Shown piece after piece: positions 27,627 to 36,799 of a stretch of DNA of 64,000 bases. The stretch is from Flavobacteriales bacterium (GTDB lineage: Bacteria; Bacteroidota; Bacteroidia; Flavobacteriales_F; PHOS-HE28). The stretch is taken from NCBI GenBank assembly GCA_016703105.1, contig JADJCS010000008.1:186001-250000 (forward strand), written 5' to 3'. The position numbers and the translations under genes were made by a program. Below the pieces are notes generated by a model, which ran no database searches, had not been told where the DNA came from, and was given only the letters and a program-made list of their open reading frames with translations. How positions within the stretch are numbered: position 1 is the stretch's first letter; each line of letters starts with the position of its first letter.

Positions 27627-28409
27627 ATGTCCGCACGGGATAGCATCCTGTTGATCGGTACGGGCCGTTTGGCCTTCCACTTGGGGCACGCGCTCGTACG
27701 GGCAGGCGCGTCGCTCGCCGGAATAGCGGGACGCCACGCGGAACGCACACAAATACTGGCGCGAGCGCTTCGCACGACGCCCTATACAATAGACGAAGCC
27801 TGGCCCGAGGTCGGCCTCTATCTGCTCACCGTCAGCGACGACGCGATCCCCAGCTTAGCCACGCGGATCACGCCGCGCGATGCGGTCGTCGCGCATACGT
27901 CCGGCGCCCAGGCTCTCGACCGGCTCGCTCCGCACCTGCACCGTGGTGTGTTGTGGCCTGTGCAGAGCTTCAGCCCTGGCGAACCTGCGGACCTCACGCG
28001 CACACCAATTGTCGTGGACGGGAACACCGAGAAGGCGACCACCCTTCTTCTGGATGTGGCGCGCAGCCTCAGTGGCAACGTGGTGCGGCTTCCTTTGGAA
28101 CAGCGGCGAACCGTTCACCTGGCGGCCGTCTTCGCTTCCAACTTCCCGGTGTTCCTCCTGCACCAAGCCCAGCGCCTGCTGCGGCAGGAAGGACTGGACC
28201 CCGATATCCTGTTGCCCTTGTGGTCCTCGGTGGCGCAGAAGGCGGCGCTGGTGGGGCCTGGCGATGCGCTCACCGGGCCCGCTCGCAGAGGCGACACCAC
28301 CACTGTGCAGCGGCATCTGGATCAGTTAACGCACGATGCCGATCTTCGCCGCGCTTACGCCCTGCTCTCCGAAATGATCGGCAAGCGCTTCGGGCCACAC
28401 CGCGAATGA
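27627..28409 (+). CDS. Rossmann-fold / DUF2520 protein
   Basis: This 260-residue protein has an N-terminal NAD(P)-binding fold (SILLIGTGRLAFHLGHAL) and a C-terminal helical domain with NFPVFLLHQAQRLLRQEGLD and LTGPARRGDTTTVQRHL, the DUF2520 signature. The family resembles ketopantoate reductase-type dehydrogenases; the substrate is unknown. It starts 2 bases after ccmF and overlaps kdsC by four bases, so it is part of a translationally coupled run. Confidence 0.85.
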   Translation: MSARDSILLIGTGRLAFHLGHALVRAGASLAGIAGRHAERTQILARALRTTPYTIDEAWPEVGLYLLTVSDDAIPSLATRITPRDAVVAHTSGAQALDRLAPHLHRGVLWPVQSFSPGEPADLTRTPIVVDGNTEKATTLLLDVARSLSGNVVRLPLEQRRTVHLAAVFASNFPVFLLHQAQRLLRQEGLDPDILLPLWSSVAQKAALVGPGDALTGPARRGDTTTVQRHLDQLTHDADLRRAYALLSEMIGKRFGPHRE

Positions 28410-28939
28410 CCTCCGACACCTGTAGCTACAAGGAACGGCTCGCGCACATCGACTGTTTCCTCTTCGATGTGGACGGCGTGTTCACCGACAACAGGGTATT
28501 GCTGTTCCCGGGGCTCGATCCGGTGCGCACCTTCCACAGCCGTGATGCCTATGCCGTGCAGCATGCCGTGAAGGAGGGCCTCCGCATTGTGATCACCACC
28601 GGCGGAAAGAGCGCAGGCGTGGAGGAATCGTTCGGCCGTTTGGGCGTGAAGGAGTTCTTCTACCATGTGCGCGACAAGAGCGCGAAGCTCGACGAGTTGA
28701 TCGCCACCACCGGGCTGGATCCCGCACGCACGGCCTATATGGGCGACGACATCCCCGACCTGCGTGTGATGCAACGCGTCGCCCTGCCCTGCTGTCCAGC
28801 TGATGCCGCGCCGGAGGTCAAGGCGATCAGCGCCTTCATCTCTGCACGGCCAGGTGGGCACGGTTGCGTGCGCGACCTGCTGGAACAGGCGCTGAAAGTG
28901 CGTGGCCAATGGCTCACCGACAACGCCCATACTTGGTGA
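28406..28939 (+). CDS. kdsC: 3-deoxy-D-manno-octulosonate 8-phosphate phosphatase (KdsC-like HAD)
   Basis: This 177-residue HAD phosphatase without a cap domain has motif I DVDGVFTDN (nucleophile and acid Asp), motif II VITTGGKS and motif IV GDDIPDLRVM. It removes phosphate from Kdo-8-P in the pathway to lipopolysaccharide Kdo. The start codon overlaps the previous stop (ATGA). kdsA, kdsB and kdsD are not seen nearby. Confidence 0.88.
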   Translation: MTSDTCSYKERLAHIDCFLFDVDGVFTDNRVLLFPGLDPVRTFHSRDAYAVQHAVKEGLRIVITTGGKSAGVEESFGRLGVKEFFYHVRDKSAKLDELIATTGLDPARTAYMGDDIPDLRVMQRVALPCCPADAAPEVKAISAFISARPGGHGCVRDLLEQALKVRGQWLTDNAHTW

Positions 28940-28940
28940 C

Positions 28941-29903
28941 ATGCTGGGCCTCTTGCGATTGACCCGTCCGCTGAACCTGCTCATCATCGCGGGTACGATG
29001 GCGGTGATGCGCTACGGGGTGATCGGGGGATTGCTCGGTGCCAGTGGGTTCGTGCCTCAGCTCAGCACCACGCTGTTCGCGCTGTTGGTCCTGAGCACCG
29101 TGTTGATCGCCGCCGGAGGGAACGTGATCAACGACTACTTCGACACGCGCATCGATCGGATCAACAAACCGGATGCGCTGATCGTGGGACGCTCCGTGAA
29201 GCGCCGCGTGGCCATGGCCGCGCATCTCGTGTTGAGCGGCCTCGGCCTCCTGCTCGGGCTGATCGTGGTGTGGCGCACCGGGCTTTGGCGCCTGTCCATC
29301 ATTCCGGCCTTCGCCATCGGTGCCCTGTGGACCTACAGCACCGCGTTCAAACGGCAACTCATCATCGGCAATGGATTGGTGGCCACGCTCACCGCGCTGG
29401 TGCCGCTCACCGTTGGACTTTATGAGATCCCGCTCGCGCAACGCGCTTACACCACCGAAATGCTGACAGAGCTCGCGGACGGGGGCCTTGTCCATTTCTA
29501 TTTCCGCGTGATCTGGTATTGGGTCTTCGCGTTCAGCGCCTTCGCCTTTGTGGCCACGCTGGTTCGGGAACTACAGAAGGACATGGCCGATGTGCCCGGC
29601 GACCTGGCCGATGGATGCCGTACGGTGCCCATCGCCTGGGGCATGCGATGGTCCCGCGCATTGGTCTTTTTCCACACCGCCGTGCTCGTTGTCGCCATCG
29701 TGCTGTTGCGGCGCACCTTTCTGCAGGACGCACTATCGTTCTGGTACCTGGGCGCGCTGATCTTCCTGCTGCTGATCAGTGCGGGCATGACCTTCATGGC
29801 ACAGGACCGTGCCGCTTACATGCGCGCCGGCGCTGTGATGAAGGCGGCCATGGTGATGGCCGTGGCCTACGGCGCGCTGGTCGCCCGATCGCTCGACGCA
29901 TGA
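28941..29903 (+). CDS. UbiA family prenyltransferase
   Basis: This 320-residue membrane protein has the Asp-rich motifs of the UbiA superfamily: NVINDYFDTRIDRINKPDALI (first) and RELQKDMADVPGDLADGCRTVP (second). It moves a prenyl chain from prenyl diphosphate to an acceptor. In Bacteroidota such proteins between kdsC and maf are often labelled geranylgeranylglycerol-phosphate geranylgeranyltransferase, but the acceptor cannot be told from sequence. It starts 2 bases after kdsC and overlaps maf by four bases. Confidence 0.88.
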   Translation: MLGLLRLTRPLNLLIIAGTMAVMRYGVIGGLLGASGFVPQLSTTLFALLVLSTVLIAAGGNVINDYFDTRIDRINKPDALIVGRSVKRRVAMAAHLVLSGLGLLLGLIVVWRTGLWRLSIIPAFAIGALWTYSTAFKRQLIIGNGLVATLTALVPLTVGLYEIPLAQRAYTTEMLTELADGGLVHFYFRVIWYWVFAFSAFAFVATLVRELQKDMADVPGDLADGCRTVPIAWGMRWSRALVFFHTAVLVVAIVLLRRTFLQDALSFWYLGALIFLLLISAGMTFMAQDRAAYMRAGAVMKAAMVMAVAYGALVARSLDA

Positions 29904-30496
29904 TCGGCCCGCCCATTCACCCCTGGCGGCTGGTGCTCGCCTCCGCTTCTCCCCGAAGGCGTCATTTGCTCGAAGGGTTGGACCTGCCGCTCACGGTCAC
30001 ACAAGTGGATGTGGACGAAACGCCGCCGCCCGGCATGCCGAACGAAGAGGTGGCGGAGCACCTGGCGATCCTGAAAGCGCGCGCATGGCACGGCGAACTG
30101 GCACCGGATCAGGTCCTCATCACCGCGGACACCACCGTGCTGCTCGATGGTCTTCTGCTGAACAAACCGATCGATGCGGCCGACGCGCGACGCATGCTCG
30201 GCCAGCTCAGCGGCCGCACCCATCGTGTTGTCACGGGCGTCTGTCTACGGACCTCTTCGGCCGTTCGGCACTTCGCGGATGTGGCGCACGTCACCTTCCG
30301 TGCGCTCAGTGAAGCGGAGATCGCGTACTACGTGGCGCGCTACGAACCGCTCGACAAAGCCGGGGCCTACGGTGTGCAGGACTGGATCGGCTATACGGCC
30401 GTCGCCCGCATCGAAGGGAGTTTCTATACGGTAATGGGGCTCCCGATGCACCGGCTCTATGAAGCGATACACGACCTGCCCGTACCTTCATCCTGA
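29900..30496 (+). CDS. maf: Maf family nucleoside triphosphate pyrophosphatase
   Basis: This 198-residue protein has the Maf motifs LASASPRRRHLLEGL at the N-terminus, ITADTTVLLDG and DKAGAYGVQDWIGYTAVARIEGSFYTVMGLP. It hydrolyses non-canonical or modified nucleotides (dTTP/UTP/m7GTP group) to monophosphates. It is the last gene of the run that starts with ccmB or with the DUF2520 gene; all junctions overlap or are 1-2 bases. Confidence 0.93.
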   Translation: MIGPPIHPWRLVLASASPRRRHLLEGLDLPLTVTQVDVDETPPPGMPNEEVAEHLAILKARAWHGELAPDQVLITADTTVLLDGLLLNKPIDAADARRMLGQLSGRTHRVVTGVCLRTSSAVRHFADVAHVTFRALSEAEIAYYVARYEPLDKAGAYGVQDWIGYTAVARIEGSFYTVMGLPMHRLYEAIHDLPVPSS

Positions 30497-30525
30497 CCCA
30501 CCGTTCGTACCATCATCCGTTCTCG

Positions 30526-31278
30526 ATGCGCATCCACCTCTTGCTACCCGCACTTGTGCTCTCCCTTTGCGCTACGGCCCAGGGTATGTTCCCGAAGCCT
30601 GTCCGCCCTCCCGCGAAGAAATGGTACGTCACGAACGGCACGGAATGGATCTTCACCTTTCCTGTGCTGGATGTGCGCACCTATGGCCAGCCGAACGACC
30701 ATACGGGCGGCATCGTGCGCTTCGCCCCGGTGTTCAATCCCCGGGGATTGGTGCAATACGACCTCACCGATCACTTCGGTTTCTTCACCGGGCTGGGCTT
30801 CCGCAACCTGGGTTTCATCTATGCGGTACCCGACACCACCGTGCGCTACAAATACCGGGCATACACCGTGGGCGTACCTGTCGGTCTGAAGATCGGGCGC
30901 ATGCACCGAACGCTGTTCTTCGTGGGCTACGAGATCGAGCTGCCGTTCAACTACAAGGAGAAACGCTTCGAGAACGAGAAAAGGGTGGACCGTTTCAATG
31001 TGTGGTTCAGCGATCGCACGGAACCGTTCTACCACAGCATGATGCTGGGGATCCAGGGACCTGCCGGAACCACCATCACCCTGAAGTACTACTTCACCAA
31101 CTTCCACAACACCGAGTTCGAGGTGCAGAAGGACGGGATCACGAGCAAACCCTACGATGGCTTCAACGCGAACATCGCCTACGTGTCGATCGGTTGGGGA
31201 CTGTTCGCGGGCCGCGTGCGGCCCTCCCGGCTTCCAAGCGCGGAGCCCACACACCAGCCCCAGGCACGCGCCTGGTAG
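30526..31278 (+). CDS. Outer-membrane beta-barrel-like protein
   Basis: This 250-residue protein has a signal peptide (MRIHLLLPALVLSLCATAQ) and alternating amphipathic strands rich in Tyr and Phe, such as HFGFFTGLGFRNLGFIY, YRAYTVGVPVGLKIG and ITLKYYFTNFH. These fit an outer-membrane barrel of about 8-10 strands. No named family is recognised. After the last strand there is an unusual Pro/Gln-rich tail (EPTHQPQARAW). It ends one base from the convergent PKD protein gene. Confidence 0.65.
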   Translation: MRIHLLLPALVLSLCATAQGMFPKPVRPPAKKWYVTNGTEWIFTFPVLDVRTYGQPNDHTGGIVRFAPVFNPRGLVQYDLTDHFGFFTGLGFRNLGFIYAVPDTTVRYKYRAYTVGVPVGLKIGRMHRTLFFVGYEIELPFNYKEKRFENEKRVDRFNVWFSDRTEPFYHSMMLGIQGPAGTTITLKYYFTNFHNTEFEVQKDGITSKPYDGFNANIAYVSIGWGLFAGRVRPSRLPSAEPTHQPQARAW

Positions 31279-31279
31279 A

Positions 31280-33427
31280 TCAACGCAGCAAGACCACGTG
31301 GCCCTTGTGGGCGTGGACCTCGTTGAAGGCGTCCTGCAAGCGTATCGTCCAAGCGTAGATCCCTTCTCCGGCGACAGCACCCAACGCATCACCGTTCCAT
31401 CCTTCCATCAGGTCGGTGCTGCGGAAGATCACCGCGCCCCAACGATCGAACACGGTGAACTCGTAGGACTTCGGACGTTGCGCCGTGCTGATGGGCAGGT
31501 AGTGATCGTTGATCCCATCGCCATCCGGTGTGAAAGCGTTCGGAGCGAACAGGGCGTAGGATCCTTCCACACAGATCTCCAGGCCTGCCTGATCGGCACA
31601 TCCTGCCTCTCCGATCACCTGGAGATCGACCGGGTAACAACCCACCTCGGTGAACGTGTGCGTTGGTGAGGTTTCGGAAGAGATGCCGCCCTCACCGAAG
31701 GACCAGGCAAAGGTCAATGCCCCGGTGGACGTATTCTGGAACGCGACCTGGGCCTCCCCTTCCGCGAACACCTCTTGTGGCACCGTGAAAGCCGCTACAG
31801 GCGACACCGTGGAGTGGATCGTATCAGCAGTTCCGCTGGCGGTGCAGCCGAACCCATCGACCGCGATGAGCGTGGGTAGAAAGTCCCCATTGGTCAGGTA
31901 GCAATGCGTCACCGTACTCCCCGTAAGCACGACCCCATCGCCGAGATCCCAGGTGGTGCTCACGGATCCGGGGATCCCATCATTGAAGGTGATGCACAGT
32001 GGCGTGCAACCTTCCTGCGCATCCGCCGTGGCAGTAGGAATGATAGGTGGAGCTAAGTCCACCACGACGTTCACCGGGGGACTCATACAGCCGTTCACAT
32101 CGGTGGCCACCACGGAATATGTTCCGCCCACGGTCGGTGTGATCAATGGTCCGGCCGGGCTCCAACCGAACGCATAAGGCGCAATGCCTCCGCTGGCGGT
32201 CGCGGTCAGTGCGAGCGAGGCTCCAACGCAAAGCACGGTATCCGGCATGGCCACGGCCGTGACCATAGCTGCCGCATTGATCGTGGTGCTGGCTGTGGCC
32301 GAACAACCGCTCGGCGCGCTGACGGTGACCGAATACACACCCGCCGTGAGCCCGGTGATGGTGGCGGTCGTCTCTCCACCGGGCTGCCAGAGTATCGTCT
32401 CTGTGCCATCGCCCCCCACGATCGTCGCGGTCGCGGAGCCCGGTACGCCGGTGCATGTAGGTTCGGTGCTTGCCACCGTGACCCCGAGTATGCCAACGGT
32501 TATGTCGATGCTCGATGGAACGCTGCACGGTCCATCCGTTGAAAAGGACACCAGGTAGTTCCCCGGACCCGGGTAGGTGTGCGAAGGGTTCTGCGAAACT
32601 GTAGCGTTCAGACCACCCGAACCCGGATCGCCGAACGCCCACCCCCAGGTGGAAGGGCACCCTGGGGACGCATCCGTGAAGTCGATGGTGTTGCCGTTGC
32701 AGGTGTAGGTGAAGGCAGCGGTGGTGGCAGGGGCTTCCTGGATGAGGATATCATCGATCGCGACGCCATCGTAGTTGTTGCATTGGGTGCCCGCCCCGAA
32801 AAGGAAACGGAATATCACCTGCGGGGCGTTCGCCACGGCCGGCACGCAGTGTTTCGCCGTGATCCAGCCACCGCTGCCGGAGCCTCCCTGGCAGGATCCC
32901 GAAGTGGCGCCCAGCCGTCCGCTCCATCCATGCTTCGGGCTGGCCCCGCTGAGATTCGTGATACTCGCAGCGTTGAACCAATTGTCGTTGAGGCAATCCA
33001 CCGGATCGCCATAGGCACCCACGTTCGCCCAAGTGGATCCGCCGTTCAACGAGTACTGCAGGTTCATACCGTCGTACTGCCGTTCACATTCCCAGAAGAT
33101 CTTGAAGCTGATCCACGGATGGTCCAACGTGCTCATATCGAAGCACGGGCTCTGCAACCAGCTCGACTGCCCCAGATTGTAGAAGGAACCCGTGAGCCCA
33201 CCCACGCACCAGCTGTTCACACCGCCTCCCGCCGTGTTGATGGTAGGATGGGCGGGTGTGCCCCATGCCCAGTCGCTTCCTGTGCCACCCGGGGTCCAAT
33301 TCGGGGCGCTTTCAAAATCCTCCTGATGTGGAAAAGTCGCGATCGGGTTTACACATTGCGAGCGCGCACCGCCACCCGCAGCCACGAGCAGCATACACAT
33401 AACAGAACGACTGATCGGAGAAAGCAC
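31280..33427 (-). CDS. Secreted PKD-domain protein with T9SS type B (gliding-motility CTERM) tail
   Basis: This is a roughly 715-residue surface protein. After the signal peptide comes a MAM/jelly-roll-like domain (WISFKIFWECERQYDGMNLQYSLNGGSTW, VAIDDILIQEA), then PKD-like and SprB-like repeats (GWAFGDPGSGG, SATATIVGGDGTETILW, TWDLGDGVVLTGSTVTHCY, FAWSFGEGG). The last 90 residues are a type B sorting tail: APNAFTPDGDGINDHYLP, FTVFDRWGAVIFRS, W-N-G and YAWTIRL. The start is uncertain: a GTG at 33427 gives the best signal peptide (LSPISRSVMCMLLVAAGGG); an ATG at 33400 is also possible. Confidence 0.82.
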   Translation of the reverse strand: MLSPISRSVMCMLLVAAGGGARSQCVNPIATFPHQEDFESAPNWTPGGTGSDWAWGTPAHPTINTAGGGVNSWCVGGLTGSFYNLGQSSWLQSPCFDMSTLDHPWISFKIFWECERQYDGMNLQYSLNGGSTWANVGAYGDPVDCLNDNWFNAASITNLSGASPKHGWSGRLGATSGSCQGGSGSGGWITAKHCVPAVANAPQVIFRFLFGAGTQCNNYDGVAIDDILIQEAPATTAAFTYTCNGNTIDFTDASPGCPSTWGWAFGDPGSGGLNATVSQNPSHTYPGPGNYLVSFSTDGPCSVPSSIDITVGILGVTVASTEPTCTGVPGSATATIVGGDGTETILWQPGGETTATITGLTAGVYSVTVSAPSGCSATASTTINAAAMVTAVAMPDTVLCVGASLALTATASGGIAPYAFGWSPAGPLITPTVGGTYSVVATDVNGCMSPPVNVVVDLAPPIIPTATADAQEGCTPLCITFNDGIPGSVSTTWDLGDGVVLTGSTVTHCYLTNGDFLPTLIAVDGFGCTASGTADTIHSTVSPVAAFTVPQEVFAEGEAQVAFQNTSTGALTFAWSFGEGGISSETSPTHTFTEVGCYPVDLQVIGEAGCADQAGLEICVEGSYALFAPNAFTPDGDGINDHYLPISTAQRPKSYEFTVFDRWGAVIFRSTDLMEGWNGDALGAVAGEGIYAWTIRLQDAFNEVHAHKGHVVLLR

Positions 33428-33483
33428 TGATAGACCTCGTTTCGGGGCGCGAAGTTCGGGCTTTCGGAACCGGCCCCGATGAC

Positions 33484-34323
33484 CTATCGATCCACCGAAC
33501 GGTGCAACCTGAACTGGCCGCCCAATACCACCGCGTACTGCCCGAACCAGAAGTGCTGGCTCGCCCCGTCCTCGGCCGTTCCCGTGGTAAGCACACTCGG
33601 TAGATCGTTCCATCCCGCCTTGCCGATCACGCGGAGGAACCCATGGCGAAAGAACCCCAAGTGCAAACCGACTTGCGCACCGACCCCATAGCCTGCGAGG
33701 TGGAATCTGTTATTGATGCCCTCGCCGAACAAGCGAACGTCCGTGCGCGGGATCACCGGCCCAGCATGCACACCTTCAAAGACATGGAGGGCGTGGCGGC
33801 CGTTGCGGCTTTGCCAAAGCGGATCGTAGTGATCCACATCCAGGCTCAAGAGATTGAGCCCGTCGCTATGCTCGTAAGTCAAGAGTTCGGGATCAAGGGT
33901 CACCTCGTGCGATCCTTCGGCTGCGGCATGCGGAACGGAACGGCTGGCGTCAACAAAACCGTCCATGCGTACCTGTTGGCCCTGCACCACCACGTACTTC
34001 ATGTGGTCCATGCCGAGCGAAATGCTCCATCGGTCCTGGAAGAACCAACCCAATCGATAGTTGTATTGCGGTAACGTGAGGGTGCGTGGATCGAAGTAGA
34101 GCTTCGGGTCGAACGGGATCGGGCGGTCCGTGGCCTCCACATGGCGAAGAGTGAGGTCATACCCAGGGCCATCGAAGTGGATGTCGCTCCAGCTGTAACC
34201 GGAACGATTGTAGCCCCAGTAGAGGAATATGTTCCCCTTATGGGCGGTAACAGCGGGCAACTGAGCTACCGCCGGACCGGGACCGGCCATTGCAATAAGC
34301 CCGATGAGGAGAACTGTGCGCAT
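33484..34323 (-). CDS. Outer-membrane beta-barrel-like protein
   Basis: This 279-residue protein has a signal peptide (MRTVLLIGLIAMAGPGPAVAQ), then repeated aromatic-ended strands such as NIFLYWGYNRSGYSW, YNYRLGWFFQDRWSISLGMDHMKYV and YGVGAQVGLHLGFFRHGF, as expected for an outer-membrane barrel. The last strand ends QYAVVLGGQFRLHRSVDR. Function unknown. The frame is open upstream, but MRTVLL at 34323 starts the signal peptide. A TACTTTCG element lies 31 bases upstream. Confidence 0.65.
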   Translation of the reverse strand: MRTVLLIGLIAMAGPGPAVAQLPAVTAHKGNIFLYWGYNRSGYSWSDIHFDGPGYDLTLRHVEATDRPIPFDPKLYFDPRTLTLPQYNYRLGWFFQDRWSISLGMDHMKYVVVQGQQVRMDGFVDASRSVPHAAAEGSHEVTLDPELLTYEHSDGLNLLSLDVDHYDPLWQSRNGRHALHVFEGVHAGPVIPRTDVRLFGEGINNRFHLAGYGVGAQVGLHLGFFRHGFLRVIGKAGWNDLPSVLTTGTAEDGASQHFWFGQYAVVLGGQFRLHRSVDR

Positions 34324-34388
34324 CGCCCGGACGATCCAATGCATCCGGCGTCGCGAAAGTAGACCGTACCACCCATTCGGGTGGGCGC

Positions 34389-36269
34389 TCACGGCACTTG
34401 TTCCACCCGTGTGTTCGTGGGCACGGATCCACCTATGTTCACGAGGATGGGATCGCGGTCATTGGCGCTTCCGGCATACTTCACCGTGCCATCCAGGTTC
34501 ACGTCCTCTACGCGATATCCGGGCGTGGTCGCCGTCGGCACCGTACCTCCTATCGCGGTGAGGATCGGATCGCGATCGTTGGACGACCCGGCATACTTCA
34601 ACCGATCATCGCGCATCACGTTCCCTGCGAAGAGGGCACGTTGCGTTCCGACGGTCTTGTGCGCATTGGTCCCGTACGTCGCCGTGGTGCCGCTGCGGAA
34701 GTCGACCGTCACAGCGGTCGCGCTCAGGGAGATGGGCGCCGCGCTCATGACGCCGAGATGGTTCCTGTGCCGAACGACCACATAGTAGCTACCCGCACCT
34801 ACCCCAAAGTCCAAGTTGGCCGTGCCGTTCGCTTTCACGATGTCGCCATCGCGTTGAACGAGCCCATGCGCGGAGGCCACAACGACGCCTGGAGCGGTCG
34901 CACTGCGCAGTTCCACACGCACCCAATCCACAACGGCATTGTTGCCAGTGGTCGCCAACACCGGCGTGGTCGAGGTCTCACCACCACCACCTGCGACCTG
35001 CGCAAAGCCCAGTGCGGTGTAGGGTTCTGTGAGGGGCACCAAGCCCGCCGTACGTAGGGGGTCGTTCATGATCAACGTGGTCGTATTGAGCGGGCCTTCA
35101 AGCAGCACCTTCGGGTTCACCCGCACCAATGCGGCGGGATCGATGATGCGCGATAAGGTGCCGGTCTCCGTGTTGCATACATACAGGTTGCGGGCAGCAT
35201 CCTCACCGAAGGCGGCCAGACCAAAACCGCCGCTCGCCATCAGCGTGTCCGTCGTCCACCCCCCCACCCCGTTGGGCTGGAGCGAATGGATGCGGCCGTG
35301 GCAGTAGTCGGTGTAGATGTATTTACCATAGAGGTTCGGGTACGATCCACCCCGGTAGACATATCCACCGATCACCGAGCAAGAGCCATCCGAATGGGGA
35401 TGCACATGGACCGGTGGAACGTAGCTCGCAGCACCCGCACAACCGGCGGTGTTGTAAGGCGTGTTGCCTTCGTAACAACGCCACCCGAAGTTCGGTCCGG
35501 TGTTGTTGCCAGCGGGCCAGTGATCGATCTCCTCATATACGCTTTGTCCTACATCGCCGACCCACACATCCCCCGTGAGCGCATCAAAGCTGAATCGAAA
35601 GGGATTGCGGAAGCCGCTGGCCCAAATGGCACGGAGCGTATCGGCCGGATCGGCATCCGCGAACGGGTTGCTCGGCGGTATGGTGTACGGAGCACCGTTG
35701 CCAACATCGATCCGCAGCATCTTACCGAAACCCAAGGTCATGTTCTGGGCCCGGTTGTCCGGATCACCGGAACCACCACCATCACCCAGTGCGAACCACA
35801 GATAACCGTCAGGTCCGAATTCAAGGTCCCCACCCTTGTGATTGGAGAATGGTTGGACGAGGCTGTAGAAGATCACTTCACTGCTCGCGTTCGCCACATC
35901 CGGATCGCCTGTCACCGCGAAGCGGGATACCCTCGTGGTCCCGTTCCCAGTGCCAGCGGTGTACTGCACAAAGAAGAACCCGTTCTGCGCGTACTGCGGA
36001 TGGAACGCCAGCCCGAGCAAGCCCTGCTCTCCTCCCGTATCGTTCACCCTGGCGGTGATGTCCAGGAACGGCACCGGATCCAGGCTTCCGTTCGACTGCA
36101 GGATGCGGATGATCCCCGCGCGCTCCACGATGAACAGTCGGGCATCTCCCGCGTTGGCGATATCCACCGGGTTGGTAAGTCCCGTAAGCACCGGTTCCAA
36201 CTCCACCGATTGTGCGAGGGACATCCCCGCGATGAGCATGAACGTGTACGAGAGCGCTGACTTCTTCAT
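34389..36269 (-). CDS. PQQ-dependent sugar dehydrogenase-like propeller with C-terminal KYAGS/NDRD module
   Basis: This is a 626-residue exported protein. The signal peptide is MKKSALSYTFMLIAGMSLAQ. Residues 22-380 are a six-bladed soluble glucose/sorbosone dehydrogenase fold: EQGLLGLAFHPQYAQNGFFFV, GPDGYLWFALGDGGGSGDP, GFGKMLRID, GFRNPFRFSFD and DVGQSVYEEID. These enzymes oxidise sugars with PQQ in the periplasm or outside; the activity here is not proven. Residues 384-626 are the module also carried by the protease at 2955-5039: KVLLEGPLN, VVVRHRNHLGVM, KYAGSSNDRDPIL, KYAGSANDRDPIL, ending TNTRVEQVP. The two proteins share nothing else. Confidence 0.85.
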   Translation of the reverse strand: MKKSALSYTFMLIAGMSLAQSVELEPVLTGLTNPVDIANAGDARLFIVERAGIIRILQSNGSLDPVPFLDITARVNDTGGEQGLLGLAFHPQYAQNGFFFVQYTAGTGNGTTRVSRFAVTGDPDVANASSEVIFYSLVQPFSNHKGGDLEFGPDGYLWFALGDGGGSGDPDNRAQNMTLGFGKMLRIDVGNGAPYTIPPSNPFADADPADTLRAIWASGFRNPFRFSFDALTGDVWVGDVGQSVYEEIDHWPAGNNTGPNFGWRCYEGNTPYNTAGCAGAASYVPPVHVHPHSDGSCSVIGGYVYRGGSYPNLYGKYIYTDYCHGRIHSLQPNGVGGWTTDTLMASGGFGLAAFGEDAARNLYVCNTETGTLSRIIDPAALVRVNPKVLLEGPLNTTTLIMNDPLRTAGLVPLTEPYTALGFAQVAGGGGETSTTPVLATTGNNAVVDWVRVELRSATAPGVVVASAHGLVQRDGDIVKANGTANLDFGVGAGSYYVVVRHRNHLGVMSAAPISLSATAVTVDFRSGTTATYGTNAHKTVGTQRALFAGNVMRDDRLKYAGSSNDRDPILTAIGGTVPTATTPGYRVEDVNLDGTVKYAGSANDRDPILVNIGGSVPTNTRVEQVP

Positions 36270-36443
36270 ATGGTTGGGGATCTTGCGGTTCAAATTTTCC
36301 TCAGTCTCCATGGCCTCGCCGGGAGTATTCGCTCGATGGGATACGATCCCTGTTCGAGCCGGGACACCGCCCGACCAATTCCCCACTTGGGCCGAAGACC
36401 CGATCATCGATCCGCACCTCCACCGAAGGGCCTCTCGAAACCG

Positions 36444-36467
36444 GATGGTGATCAGCTGATCACCATC
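36444..36467. repeat. 24-base perfect palindrome without loop
   Basis: The half-site GATGGTGATCAG is followed directly by its reverse complement. The palindrome spans the stop codon (36452-36454) of the small gene on the minus strand. Lack of a loop and T run makes it more like a dimer-binding site than a terminator. Confidence 0.9.
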
Positions 36468-36610
36468 GCGTCCGGGTACCGCTTCTTCCAGAACTCCAAG
36501 GAGCGCATGTTCGAGAGCGTGATGACGGTGCGGCGGTCGAGTTGCACCTTGATGGCTTTTAACCCCTCTTTAATGGGTTGCGTAAGGATGAGCTTCTTGC
36601 GACGTGCCAT
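36452..36610 (-). CDS. Small basic protein of unknown function
   Basis: A 52-residue protein beginning MARRKKLILTQPIKEGLKA and ending FWKKRYPDAMVIS. It is rich in Lys/Arg with a helix-turn-like middle (VQLDRRTVITLSNMRS). I recall similar short uncharacterised proteins in Bacteroidota but cannot name a family. A longer start nine codons upstream is possible. It stands alone, with 189 bases of non-coding sequence between it and mazG; that gap holds only a 10-base inverted repeat (36692-36701 with 36759-36768). Confidence 0.6.
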   Translation of the reverse strand: MARRKKLILTQPIKEGLKAIKVQLDRRTVITLSNMRSLEFWKKRYPDAMVIS

Positions 36611-36799
36611 GCTGCTGTGTGTTGGTAACAACACCACCTACGCACATGTGTGCCAGAAGGAGGGGACCATCGCCACCACCCATGGGGAGAGGGAGAGCGC
36701 TTAGAACGATGATCCTTGCATCACCGGATCGTGTCTTCTCTACGCCCCACGATCGTGGAGCGCTCTCCACATTGCGACGCGGGGAACGGGAGCGTCCGC

